A stretch of 64,000 nt of DNA from UBA7330 sp043554545 (lineage in GTDB: Bacteria; Bacteroidota; Bacteroidia; Cytophagales; Cyclobacteriaceae), in the NCBI GenBank assembly GCA_043554545.1, contig CP121337.1, positions 868,001 through 932,000 of the forward strand, given 5' to 3'. A program made the translations under genes and the position numbers. Within the stretch, counting starts at the first letter, position 1. Each line of letters starts with the position of its first letter. Shown in pieces: positions 28,304 through 36,788 of this stretch. The notes under the pieces were generated by a model. The model was not told where the DNA came from, did no database searches, and worked only from the letters and a program-made list of their open reading frames with translations.

Positions 28304-28987
28304 TCATCTAAGCGGAGAATAAAAGTTTTCTTCCTCATCAAATTGCACTGGCAGAACCATCCATTGAGGAACTGGTATACCTCCAATGGTAGCAGGTTTC
28401 CAGCTACCTGAAGTTGCAAGAATTGCTTCTTTTGTATCCTTTTTCATTTCCTCAACAACAAAGCTGTCCTTATTCTCAAAAGTGCTTGTTAAGATAACAT
28501 TATCAATTTCTCCTTTGTCATCCACTACAAATTTAGCATAGATGCTGCCTTCATAATTTTGGAATGTCTTTATGTCGGAGGTATTAATACTTTGCTTGAT
28601 TTGTGAATAGAATTCGTCAAAACCACCAATAGGTTTTGGTTCTTTTTCTGAGACATAATATACTCCAGTTCTATTTGCCTGATTGAATATTTCATGCTCA
28701 TAATCTGCTATGTCCATCATGTAGACCTCAAGTTTTTTCCTGTCTTTAACGTTTGGGACACCAACAATTTGGACTGAAGTTACTTCGTCCTCATCATATA
28801 TATATTCGTATGTCAAGTTTGGGTAAGCTTCGAAGATGGTATATGTTTTCACATATAAGTCTTCAATCTCATCTTGGACTCTTTCAATCTTAGCATAATT
28901 CTCATCTTGACCTATGGCGGGATAAATAAGAATGATGCTTAATAACCCAATAAATATGTTGTATGTAATTAAATTTCTAGCACTCAT
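28304..28987 (-). CDS. Exported protein with TonB C-terminal domain
   Basis: A 227-residue protein with a signal peptide ending AIGQDE and no membrane anchor after it. The last 90 residues match a TonB C-terminal domain (IYAKFVVDDKGEIDNVILTS, then a SWKPATIGGIPVPQWMVLPVQF tail). In Bacteroidota such domains also occur in many stand-alone periplasmic proteins. The proline-rich spacer and N-terminal anchor of a true TonB are missing, so it is probably not an energy transducer. The gene stands alone. Confidence 0.72.
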   Translation of the reverse strand: MSARNLITYNIFIGLLSIILIYPAIGQDENYAKIERVQDEIEDLYVKTYTIFEAYPNLTYEYIYDEDEVTSVQIVGVPNVKDRKKLEVYMMDIADYEHEIFNQANRTGVYYVSEKEPKPIGGFDEFYSQIKQSINTSDIKTFQNYEGSIYAKFVVDDKGEIDNVILTSTFENKDSFVVEEMKKDTKEAILATSGSWKPATIGGIPVPQWMVLPVQFDEEENFYSPLR

Positions 28988-29276
28988 AATTTTATCAACT
29001 TTTAATTATCAATAAGTTTATTAACAGTTATAAGAAATAAAATGTAAATAACTTATTATTAATTAGTTACATGTTAATATGATAACAGGAATACTTGGCG
29101 GATTGTTATGAATTATTCAGATTTGTATTGATGAGCTATCTAAATACTACTTAATTAAATCTTTAAGAAAGTTTTATGGATTTCCATTGAATGGGGATAT
29201 CCAAGGCTGATAAAACACTTATATTACTTTAATGAAGCCTCAAAAGTAAAAGGTCATATAAAAAGTAGTATTTCAA

Positions 29277-31676
29277 CTAATAATACGAACAACCGATAAG
29301 GCCAATCGGTGATCCATCTGGGATATTAGGAATATCAATTGAAGAGAAATCATCTGGATTTTCTAAATAATTTTCAATTAATCGGATTCTTCCATTTTCA
29401 TAGGGACTTCTAGCTTTTTCCTTTTTAAGCTCCTTCATATAACTAATTAGGTTATCATCAATCTGATCCTTTATTTGTCTTAATACATTTGGGTTTTGTG
29501 CGAGTCCCATCAGGTTTGATAAGACCACACTATTAATTGATTCCTGAACCTCTGCGAGGTATTTGTCTTCATAAGTTTTTCTAAGAGATGCATCCATTAA
29601 GTTCTCCAGCAATTCCTGAAATCCAAGCTGAGAAGGATTGAGTGCTTTTTGATTGATCAACCTGGCCACTCTTTCAGGGTGAAGTAAAAAGGATATCGTG
29701 AAGTCACTAGCTGTTATGGTTGCACTCATTGGGTCAAAAGAAGGTCCGGTATTGGTATTAAAGCTTTCTCTTCCTCTATCTCCATAACTTCTAGCACTAA
29801 ATAACTGAACCTTGTCTTTGGGTACAGCGAGTAACCCCGCATCAATGGTGGCCAATACTGCTTTCAAAGCATTTCTTTGTGCTGATTCCTTGATTATCAA
29901 TATTGGCTCCGTAGTTTCTGATTTTAATGCATACCCATAATCCAACCCACCAATAAACTTAACGGTAGCTTCAGTTTGATATCTGTGATAGAAATAGAGT
30001 AGTGCAAACAAGTCTTCCAAATCGCCAAAACTTGCTCTGTCTTTTATATTATTAATTCCAAATTGATTAATAGCCTTTTTACGAACAGCAATGACGTTAT
30101 TTAATTCAGAAACAGGATCACTTCCATTGTCCCAGAGATGCCCATAAGCGTTTGCACCTCCTGCTGGTCGGGCATCTGCATCTGAGACAAAGCGATGACC
30201 ATCTGCAAAGGCGGTCATCAAAGCTTTTCTTTGTACTTCAAAAGAACCATCACCGTATACATATGCAACCGTAACTTTGTCCCATGCGCCGATCCCCTCG
30301 GCATAAGCATTGGAATAATCAATATCACCGTTTTTGAGTGTTACCCAAGGGTGGGGGTAATCCATCACAGATGCACGGTCTTTGATGCTGGCAGCAAAGT
30401 TATGTCGGAATCCAAGCGTGTGACCGACCTCATGTGCTGAAAGCTGTTTGATCCTATCTAGTGCAAATTTTAATAGGTCTGGTGTCTTATCATTTTCACC
30501 CTCATAAGGTGCCTTACTCAGCGCCTGAGCAATCATAAAGTCCTGTCTTACCCGAAGGCTACCAAGACTTACATGTCCCTTTATGATTTCTCCCTTTCGT
30601 GGATCAACAACTGAGCTACCATAGCTCCAGCCCCTGGTGGAGCGGTGTACCCATTGAATAACATTGTACCGAACATCTAATGGGTCCACCGCATCAGGAA
30701 GTACCTTCATTTGAAATGCGTCCCGATAACCAATAGATTCGAATGCTTCATTCCACCAACTTGCGCCTTCGAGGAGTGCTGTCCTGACTGGTTCCGGTGT
30801 GCCATTGTCCAGATAATAGACAATAGGTTCAATAGCTTCACTAAGTGTTGCTGATGGGTTCTTTTTTTGTAGCCGATGCCTAATGGCATATTGCACTTCC
30901 ATTGTTTTTTCTATTGGTGCTGAGTAATCAAAAAATGATAGCGGAATTCCACCACTGTTTGGGTGGTATTTTCTTGGTTGAAATCCTTCATCTGGTAATT
31001 CAACAAATGAATGATGTTGATAGACTGTTACATACTTAGCATCGGGTGTTACACTCTTAATTTCACTGGCTTTTGGATTTCCAGTTAGTGTAATAAGTAT
31101 ATCGAAATCGACGTTTTTAGGAAAAGCTCTGGTTTTGTTAAGGTTGAGTGCTGATCGTTCAGAACTGAAATGATAACTACCTTGGTTTTTTTCTTGCAGT
31201 ACTTCTGATACACCATGTGTATCCTGCATCAGAAAGGGTGTTAGGTTGATCAGATAACCCGAAGCAGTTTTTTCAATAATGGGGAAACCGAACAAGACAG
31301 ATTTAGCAAAGGCTTCTTCAATTGACTTTTTTTCAAGCGGATTTGCAGTAATTGCCCGATATTTAAGGTTGGGTTGGATAAGCAGTAGTTTATTACCTGC
31401 TTTTTTGAATTGCACGATCCTGGAACCACCAATTTGACCCCGATCAAGCAACAGGTCATTACTACCAACACCTTCACTTAAAGAGCTAACATAGAGGAAT
31501 GGAGTCTCTAGACTATTAACCTCCATGAAGATCTCATCCTGATCTTCCAGATAGTGGAAATTGAAAAATCCTTCATAATGCTGAATGTTTTCATTATCTG
31601 GCAGTGACTGAGAGTATGCAACAATATGAAATAATGAGAATATTGTTATCAGTAAATATTTAATCCTATGAGCCAT
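29277..31676 (-). CDS. Secreted zinc-dependent metalloprotease (DUF5117/DUF4953 type)
   Basis: A 799-residue exported protein with a signal peptide ending IVAYSQ. The zinc motif HEVGHTLGFRHNF (HExxHxxGxxH) lies near residue 415, and the Met-turn-like VMDYP is just downstream. The N-terminal part has the DUF5117 region (FNFHYLEDQDEIFMEV, PFLYVSSLSEGVGSNDLLLDRGQ). It belongs to a large family of zincin-like secreted proteases in Bacteroidota and Proteobacteria. Its natural substrate is unknown. The gene follows the XRE/membrane-protein pair on the same strand with only 13 bases between, so co-transcription is possible. Confidence 0.85.
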   Translation of the reverse strand: MAHRIKYLLITIFSLFHIVAYSQSLPDNENIQHYEGFFNFHYLEDQDEIFMEVNSLETPFLYVSSLSEGVGSNDLLLDRGQIGGSRIVQFKKAGNKLLLIQPNLKYRAITANPLEKKSIEEAFAKSVLFGFPIIEKTASGYLINLTPFLMQDTHGVSEVLQEKNQGSYHFSSERSALNLNKTRAFPKNVDFDILITLTGNPKASEIKSVTPDAKYVTVYQHHSFVELPDEGFQPRKYHPNSGGIPLSFFDYSAPIEKTMEVQYAIRHRLQKKNPSATLSEAIEPIVYYLDNGTPEPVRTALLEGASWWNEAFESIGYRDAFQMKVLPDAVDPLDVRYNVIQWVHRSTRGWSYGSSVVDPRKGEIIKGHVSLGSLRVRQDFMIAQALSKAPYEGENDKTPDLLKFALDRIKQLSAHEVGHTLGFRHNFAASIKDRASVMDYPHPWVTLKNGDIDYSNAYAEGIGAWDKVTVAYVYGDGSFEVQRKALMTAFADGHRFVSDADARPAGGANAYGHLWDNGSDPVSELNNVIAVRKKAINQFGINNIKDRASFGDLEDLFALLYFYHRYQTEATVKFIGGLDYGYALKSETTEPILIIKESAQRNALKAVLATIDAGLLAVPKDKVQLFSARSYGDRGRESFNTNTGPSFDPMSATITASDFTISFLLHPERVARLINQKALNPSQLGFQELLENLMDASLRKTYEDKYLAEVQESINSVVLSNLMGLAQNPNVLRQIKDQIDDNLISYMKELKKEKARSPYENGRIRLIENYLENPDDFSSIDIPNIPDGSPIGLIGCSYY

Positions 31677-31689
31677 TCTTTAAGTTTAT

Positions 31690-31896
31690 TTATTTCCAAT
31701 CGCCTTTTTCCAGTTCAAAAATTTCATTCACCGGAAGTCCAAAAATATCTGAAAGTTTTAGTGCAAGCACTGTTGAGGGTACATATTTACCGAGTTCCAT
31801 TGAATTTATGGTTTGACGACTAACTCCTGCTTTCTCAGCCAGACTAGCCTGAGTCAGGTTATTCCTGGCCCGTTCTACTTTGATACTATTCTTCAT
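31690..31896 (-). CDS. Small XRE-family HTH regulator
   Basis: A 68-residue protein that is a single Cro/CI-type helix-turn-helix domain (NLTQASLAEKAGVSRQTINSMELGKYVPS, reported here as a family pattern in residues 14-43). It is of the short YozG-like kind usually paired with an integral membrane protein. It lies 3 bases after the membrane-protein gene and probably autoregulates the pair. Perfect palindromes upstream (32384-32397 and 32414-32430) are plausible binding sites. Confidence 0.88.
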   Translation of the reverse strand: MKNSIKVERARNNLTQASLAEKAGVSRQTINSMELGKYVPSTVLALKLSDIFGLPVNEIFELEKGDWK

Positions 31897-31899
31897 TTT

Positions 31900-32385
31900 T
31901 CACAGATTTTCGGGATTTCCAAGCAACCAATTGAATCTTAAAATGAAAAATATTAGCGGTGTAAATATTCCGTATGTCATAACAGTCAAAAATGATTCAC
32001 CGTAGATAAATAAGGTAGCTAGTAACAAGATAGAATAGTTCAATAGGATAGCCCAAATCAATGATTCTGATCGTATTTTGGAAGTGAATTCATCCTCATC
32101 TTTTTCTTTTGCGAACGAAATAAGAAGTCCTCCAACGATGATCATTATACTTAGAATCTCATCAAAGATATTATTATCAGTCAACGATATATCAATGATT
32201 TTCTGAGCAGTTGCATTAAAGTTGATTTCCAATTCCAGAACTTTATTATCAAACACATCAAATACATCAAAGAAATCCGGCCAACGGAAATCGAGCATAT
32301 AAAGCACCCCAAGGATTGATCCTGGAATAAATAAAATCCAACCCCAGATTTTGAATCTTCCCGGTAAAAGAAAATTAGTTTTCAT
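31900..32385 (-). CDS. Small integral membrane protein paired with XRE regulator
   Basis: A 161-residue protein with four predicted helices (near 12-30, 75-92, 107-127 and 131-150). It has no recognised motif. The combination of a four-helix membrane protein with a 68-residue XRE regulator, 3 bases apart, is a very common two-gene unit in Bacteroidota and Firmicutes. The membrane protein may sense a signal for the regulator. The role is unknown. Confidence 0.65.
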   Translation of the reverse strand: MKTNFLLPGRFKIWGWILFIPGSILGVLYMLDFRWPDFFDVFDVFDNKVLELEINFNATAQKIIDISLTDNNIFDEILSIMIIVGGLLISFAKEKDEDEFTSKIRSESLIWAILLNYSILLLATLFIYGESFLTVMTYGIFTPLIFFILRFNWLLGNPENL

Positions 32386-32397
32386 ACAAGCTTGTAT
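32384..32397. promoter_or_regulatory. 14-base palindrome over the start of the membrane-protein gene
   Basis: ATACAAGCTTGTAT is a perfect palindrome that overlaps the ATG at 32385. It is a good candidate operator for the XRE regulator encoded downstream, which is inferred from symmetry and position. Confidence 0.4.
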
Positions 32398-32413
32398 TAA
32401 TATGTAGTGAAAT

Positions 32414-32451
32414 TTTTACTAAAAGTAAAATAAACTATACATAATGACAAA
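32414..32451 (-). promoter_or_regulatory. Promoter with overlapping palindrome for the XRE unit
   Basis: On the minus strand a -33 element TTTG (32448-32451) is followed after 20 bases by TACTTTTA (32420-32427), one base off the TAnnTTTG consensus. The -7 box lies inside the palindrome TTTTACT-AAA-AGTAAAA (32414-32430), as expected for autorepression. Confidence 0.5.
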
Positions 32452-32485
32452 TATTTATTACTAGGTATGTTTTTAAATGGTTGCC

Positions 32486-32493
32486 TAACTTTG
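32486..32493 (+). promoter_or_regulatory. Bacteroidota -7 promoter element upstream of NIPSNAP gene
   Basis: TAACTTTG matches the TAnnTTTG consensus exactly, 56 bases before the ATG at 32549. No clear TTG element lies at the right distance upstream, so the promoter call is tentative. Confidence 0.4.
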
Positions 32494-32548
32494 TTACTAA
32501 ATAGTTGAATATAGAAAATTCATGAATTACTCAGTTAAACCAAATACA

Positions 32549-33355
32549 ATGAAATCAATGAAATACCTTGTCCTGTTAGTACCATTTTTCTTTTTAAGCT
32601 GTCAGTCATCAGCACCAGAAGCCGAACAAACATCCATTTCAGAACCTTCTAAAGAATTTTATGAGTTAAGGACCTATTCTTTTGCGAATGAAGCCCAGGT
32701 CGATGTCACTGATGATTTTCTTGAAAAAGCATTAATCCCTGCTTTAAACAGGCAAGGAATTTCACAAATAGGAGTATTTAAAAACAGACTTTCTGAGAGT
32801 GATACAATTAATAAAACATACGTATTGATTCCTTTCAAATCGATTGACCAGTTCCTTGAAATGGAGGAAAAATTAATCGCTGACCAAAAATTTCTAAGCG
32901 ATGGAACAACATATATAGATGCACCACATGACAACCCACCTTATGCAAGGATTTCTTCTACATTGATAGAAGCATTTGATATGATGCCTAAAATGGCAAC
33001 TCCAAATTTTACAAGTTCCAAATCAGATAGGGTTTATGAGTTGAGAAGCTACCTGGGACCTACTGAAAAGCTACATCTCAACAAGGTGGATATGTTTAAT
33101 GCTGGCGGTGAAGTTGAGATATTTGATAAACTAGGTTTCAATGCGGTTTTTTATGGAAGGGCGATTATCGGTGATGAGCTTCCAAACTTGCTTTATATGA
33201 CTACATTCTCAGATATGGAAAGTAGAGATGAACATTGGGATGCTTTCAGAACTGATCAGCAATGGCTTGATCTGAAGGAAGTAGAGAAATACAAAAATAA
33301 CATGTTGAAGGCAAAAGTCTTTTTACTCTTTCCAGCTGAATACAGCCAGTATTGA
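32549..33355 (+). CDS. NIPSNAP-family lipoprotein
   Basis: About 268 residues with a lipoprotein leader (FFFLSCQSS). ATGs at 32522, 32549 and 32558 are possible, and 32549 or 32558 places the leader correctly. Two ferredoxin-like NIPSNAP domains are seen: FYELRTYSFANEAQVDVTDDFLEKALIPALNRQG- and VYELRSYLGPTEKLHLNKVDMFNAG-type openings. Both have the YELR(T/S)Y mark. Bacterial NIPSNAP proteins of this export type are frequent in Bacteroidota near DUF1080 and sugar genes, and their function is unknown. The stop overlaps the TTG start of the next gene. Confidence 0.85.
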   Translation: MKSMKYLVLLVPFFFLSCQSSAPEAEQTSISEPSKEFYELRTYSFANEAQVDVTDDFLEKALIPALNRQGISQIGVFKNRLSESDTINKTYVLIPFKSIDQFLEMEEKLIADQKFLSDGTTYIDAPHDNPPYARISSTLIEAFDMMPKMATPNFTSSKSDRVYELRSYLGPTEKLHLNKVDMFNAGGEVEIFDKLGFNAVFYGRAIIGDELPNLLYMTTFSDMESRDEHWDAFRTDQQWLDLKEVEKYKNNMLKAKVFLLFPAEYSQY

Positions 33356-34254
33356 TCAGGTTGCTATATTTAATAGCCACTACTCTTTGTGTCTTCCTTT
33401 TTTCATGTCAAACTTTTGAAGAAAAGGATGAACGAGACAAGGAGGAGTGGCTTACTTTATTTAACGGGGTAGACCTAACTGGTTGGGACATTAAAATGTC
33501 CGGATTCCAGCTGAATGAAAACTATTTGGAGACTTTTGTTGTGGAAGATAGTATGATCAGGGTCTCCTATGACCGATATGATACCTTTGGTGATGCTTAT
33601 GGTCATATGTATTATAACACCCCTTTTTCTTATTATAAGATCCGATTTGATTATCGATTTGTAGGGGATCAGACACCCGGAGGAGCTTCCTGGAATGTTC
33701 GCAATAGTGGTATTATGCTACATTCACAGTCCGCAGAAAGCAATGAGTTTGATCAGGATTTCCCGGTATCCATTGAACTACAACTTTTAGGAGGATTGAA
33801 TGAAGGTGAAAGACAAACTGCAAATGTTTGTACGCCAGGGACTGCTGTTATGATGGGTGATACAGTTAATTATCAGCATTGTATTACCTCAAATTCAAAA
33901 ACCTACAATGGAGATCAGTGGGTTCATGTGGAAGCCATTGTGAAAGGTGGTAAGTCCATGGATTTTATTGTTGAAGGAGATACTGTATTGTCCTTTGAAA
34001 AACCCCAAATTGGAGGAGGGTTTATCAGTAAACAGAGAGATTGGGCTTCTTTTGGACTATCAAGAGATAGCACGTTTTGGGAGGAAAAAGAAGGTGAGAT
34101 ACTTACTGAAGGATATATCGCTTTACAAGCTGAGAGTCACCCAATAGATTTTAAAAATATTGAGTTGCTCAATTTATGCGGTTGCATGGACCCATTTGCG
34201 GAGAATTACAAGTCATATTATATCAAAGAAGATAATAAAAGCTGTGAATATTGA
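33352..34254 (+). CDS. DUF1080-family lipoprotein with C-terminal Cys motif
   Basis: A 300-residue lipoprotein (leader ending FLFSCQT) with a concanavalin-like DUF1080 domain, marked by LFNGVDLTGWDIK and YKIRFDYRFVGD. Members of this family bind or hydrolyse glycosides (3-keto-disaccharide hydrolase group). The start is a TTG at 33352 overlapping the previous stop, since no ATG occurs before the signal peptide. After the domain comes a short tail GCMDPFAENYKSYY...CEY, which resembles the repeated GCTDPxAxNYxxxAxxDDGSC modules of secreted Bacteroidota proteins. It is the second gene of a two-gene unit. Confidence 0.82.
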   Translation: MIRLLYLIATTLCVFLFSCQTFEEKDERDKEEWLTLFNGVDLTGWDIKMSGFQLNENYLETFVVEDSMIRVSYDRYDTFGDAYGHMYYNTPFSYYKIRFDYRFVGDQTPGGASWNVRNSGIMLHSQSAESNEFDQDFPVSIELQLLGGLNEGERQTANVCTPGTAVMMGDTVNYQHCITSNSKTYNGDQWVHVEAIVKGGKSMDFIVEGDTVLSFEKPQIGGGFISKQRDWASFGLSRDSTFWEEKEGEILTEGYIALQAESHPIDFKNIELLNLCGCMDPFAENYKSYYIKEDNKSCEY

Positions 34255-34258
34255 GCGT

Positions 34259-35116
34259 TTACTCAATTATCGCTGACTCACAAACATAGTTTGGGATGAT
34301 TCCTGTCGCCTGAATATAGAAGTCAGCTTTCTCAGGTAGTGTGTTGCCGGTAAGAACTAAAGCAGTATCCAGACCGAATTTATTACCCCCGATGATATCC
34401 GTGGCCAAGGTATCGCCAACCATTAGTATGTCGTCTTTTTCTACGAGTTTTCCATTATTTATTGCGTGTTCGTACGCGTACACAAACATTTGTGCGTCTG
34501 GTTTTCCAAACCGGATAAACTTCTTTTTTACAATTTGTTCAACCATTTGTGATATTCCTCCAATGGCAATGGCGACTTCCTCTTTGGATACGGGATATGA
34601 TTTGTCTGTATTGCAGACTATGGCAGGAATATTTCGTCTTCTGAGGAGGTTGAGTACCTTGTTGATATCATGATTCCAATCAAATCCTTCGTCATCCAGG
34701 AAAACAACAGCAGAGATTTCATCAATTTTTGACATATCCAGTTTTTGGATAGAAATGGTTTTCAGGCCAAGAGCTTCGATATAGTGAGCTGAATTTTCAG
34801 TGCCCAGGTAGGCGATGGTACCGGATTTTACTTTTAACCTCAGGTATTCTCTTGCGATCATACCAGAGGAGATTAGTTTGTATTCATTCACTTCATGAAG
34901 ACCAGCTTTCTGATAATATTCTGCAAGTTCCACAGGGCTTCTGGAGGCATCATTGGTAAGTATGAAATAATCTATATTGTTCTCTGCCAGGTATTGGAAA
35001 GTTTGATTAATGCCAGGAATTAATCCACGGTGGTTTTTTAATACACCGTAGGCATCAAAAAAAATGGTCTTATATTTTTTGACAACAGACTTAAAGGATT
35101 TCAATTTCAGGCTCAT
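34259..35116 (-). CDS. HAD-superfamily hydrolase, NagD-like subclass IIA
   Basis: A 285-residue HAD phosphatase-like protein. Motif I reads FFDAYGVL: the nucleophile Asp is kept, but the usual general acid Asp two residues on is Tyr, so chemistry may differ. Motif II is LTND, motif III the Lys of FIRFGKPDAQMF, and motif IV GDTLATDIIGG. The cap domain (IIA) lies between. It overlaps the upstream APH-like gene by 4 bases, so a kinase and a phosphatase-like protein are co-translated. Substrate unknown. It converges with the DUF1080 gene, 4 bases apart. Confidence 0.82.
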   Translation of the reverse strand: MSLKLKSFKSVVKKYKTIFFDAYGVLKNHRGLIPGINQTFQYLAENNIDYFILTNDASRSPVELAEYYQKAGLHEVNEYKLISSGMIAREYLRLKVKSGTIAYLGTENSAHYIEALGLKTISIQKLDMSKIDEISAVVFLDDEGFDWNHDINKVLNLLRRRNIPAIVCNTDKSYPVSKEEVAIAIGGISQMVEQIVKKKFIRFGKPDAQMFVYAYEHAINNGKLVEKDDILMVGDTLATDIIGGNKFGLDTALVLTGNTLPEKADFYIQATGIIPNYVCESAIIE

Positions 35117-36159
35117 ATTTTCAGGGCTTTGATGATCTTTTTAGCGTCGAAAGACTCCTCCAATTTAGGGAAATATATTTCATGAGCTTCTCGCTGAAGT
35201 TTTGATGCATAGATTTCATGAAAGAAATACCGACCATCTTTGATTACATAATTTATGATAAAAAAACGATAGGCCTCTTTCATGAAAAGTATCTCTTGTT
35301 CTGTCAATGAATAAACTTCATGATAGCCTTTCAAAAAAAGTATAAATCGATCTTCCATCAATGGATCTATGAGGTAACTAAATACCGTTTTATCTCCGGC
35401 CTTTGAACAAACACGGCTAAAGAAGTAGAAATCCATAACCCTTGAACTCATTCTGAACCAGTCGTAGTCCCATCGGGAAAAGAAACGCATTTTCTTGGTT
35501 ACTGAGAAGTTACCAATATTCCAGTCTACAAATACGGGAATGGAACTTAAGGAGTCAATTCCCAGTGATTTATAATTTGAAAAAAACGTCTGACATTGGT
35601 TCTGTATTGAATCAATATGCCCCCGATGTTCAAACTTACCTTGATCGGTTTCCAGAATTTCCAATAGGTGATTGATATCATCTTTCATCTGTTTGAAATG
35701 TGGAGGAAGTGTATTCCGAATGGTAAAACACGCTTTATGGAAATGTGCCAATTCAGCACCGAGCTTTTCCAAGGTAGCGCTCGACTGCTTTTTAGGAAGC
35801 TTTTGATCAATTTGGATGGGGTTGTAGAAAACTACCCAAGCATCCAGTCCACTGGAAGTATATCTGTAGGTAAAAAGTTGGCCAAATTTGGTGAGTGATT
35901 TGGCTACAAAATTTTCATAAGGGCTTTGGAGGTTGTTTGAGAGGGCATTGATAATGGTATGATCATCAAGGAAATGTTCATATTTCCCAAAGTAGGAGAG
36001 CTTACCAATAATCATCCCTTCATCTTCAAACTTAATGCGGTAGACATGGTTGGTGGATACCAGGGCACTTATGTCAGTAATTGATTTGATGGGTCTGCTA
36101 TCATCATACTTTTTCCAGGCTTCTTCGATGATACCTGTAAAGTCTAATAGTCTATGCAT
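35113..36159 (-). CDS. APH-fold phosphotransferase-like protein
   Basis: A 348-residue protein with an aminoglycoside/choline-kinase-like fold. The catalytic loop equivalent reads PVFVDWNIGNF (Asp followed by the metal Asn), and the second metal site is RWDYDWFRMSSRVMDFYFFSR. The loop has VDW where APH enzymes have HGD, so the family is divergent. APH-fold enzymes phosphorylate small alcohols, including choline and ethanolamine. The gene begins a two-gene unit with the HAD phosphatase-like gene. A perfect -7 box (36193-36200) lies upstream. Substrate unknown. Confidence 0.7.
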   Translation of the reverse strand: MHRLLDFTGIIEEAWKKYDDSRPIKSITDISALVSTNHVYRIKFEDEGMIIGKLSYFGKYEHFLDDHTIINALSNNLQSPYENFVAKSLTKFGQLFTYRYTSSGLDAWVVFYNPIQIDQKLPKKQSSATLEKLGAELAHFHKACFTIRNTLPPHFKQMKDDINHLLEILETDQGKFEHRGHIDSIQNQCQTFFSNYKSLGIDSLSSIPVFVDWNIGNFSVTKKMRFFSRWDYDWFRMSSRVMDFYFFSRVCSKAGDKTVFSYLIDPLMEDRFILFLKGYHEVYSLTEQEILFMKEAYRFFIINYVIKDGRYFFHEIYASKLQREAHEIYFPKLEESFDAKKIIKALKI

Positions 36160-36192
36160 AGGGGTGTTGAATTTTCATATTGAATAGAAGTA

Positions 36193-36200
36193 CAAAGTTA
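36193..36200 (-). promoter_or_regulatory. Bacteroidota -7 element for the APH-HAD unit
   Basis: Read on the minus strand, TAACTTTG matches TAnnTTTG exactly, 34 bases before the ATG at 36159. No TTG lies at -33, but an inverted repeat ATCCTA-AGA-TAGGAT sits there (36214-36228), which may be an operator or the tail of the upstream gene. Confidence 0.45.
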
Positions 36201-36245
36201 GCACTGACTGGCTATCCTAAGATAGGATTCAGACGATTTTCTTAT

Positions 36246-36740
36246 TCAATCAGTGAGATAAGCAAAAGCGAGATATTTGCCATGATGCGATATACTGATA
36301 GGGGATTGGTTGTGGCTAAGCATTGGTAGTCCATGTACATCTTTAACAACAGAAGTGGTAATATGGGTGTTTTTGAACCATTGTTTGATCAACGTCCTGA
36401 TCTCTAATGAAGGATTTGATGTTTCGCATTCAAAAATTTCGTAATGATAGTTTTCTTTTGTTGAGGCAATAGAGCAAACATAGTTATTAGATGGCGAGAC
36501 GCTTCCTTTTACTTCATCTGAATGAAAATTAGAATTACTTGAGAATAGAATGGGAATATAGGTAGGAGAAAAGGGTTGAATATTCCTATGAACCTTAAAA
36601 ACGGCTTCTTTACTACACCATAGATGCCAGAAACTTGTGTTATGCTTGATTTTGTCTTGAGGATGTGAGATTAGCCTAAGTGAGTTTTCTCTCGACTTTA
36701 GTAGTGGATCATTTAAGTCTACGATGTCTATGCCGATCAT
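36246..36740 (-). CDS. 4'-phosphopantetheinyl transferase superfamily protein
   Basis: A 164-residue protein with the AcpS/Sfp-type marks IGIDIVDL at the N-terminus and WCSKEAVFKVHR in the middle, plus ISISHHGKYLAFAYL near the end. It is expected to attach phosphopantetheine from CoA to a Ser of an acyl carrier protein. The start is ATG 36740. A dedicated ACP with a Ser in the right place lies about 17 kb away in the sphingolipid operon, so the two may work together, as an ACP-synthase gene does in the Caulobacter sphingolipid locus. It could equally be the housekeeping enzyme. Confidence 0.82.
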   Translation of the reverse strand: MIGIDIVDLNDPLLKSRENSLRLISHPQDKIKHNTSFWHLWCSKEAVFKVHRNIQPFSPTYIPILFSSNSNFHSDEVKGSVSPSNNYVCSIASTKENYHYEIFECETSNPSLEIRTLIKQWFKNTHITTSVVKDVHGLPMLSHNQSPISISHHGKYLAFAYLTD

Positions 36741-36788
36741 TCGATGTAGATGGTATGAGTTATTAGCTATTTCAGAATTGATGAAAAG

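Noticed and set aside
36214..36228. Inverted repeat ATCCTA-AGA-TAGGAT as a terminator
   Set aside because: The stem is only 6 bases with no T-run on either strand; it is better explained as a possible operator near a -7 box.
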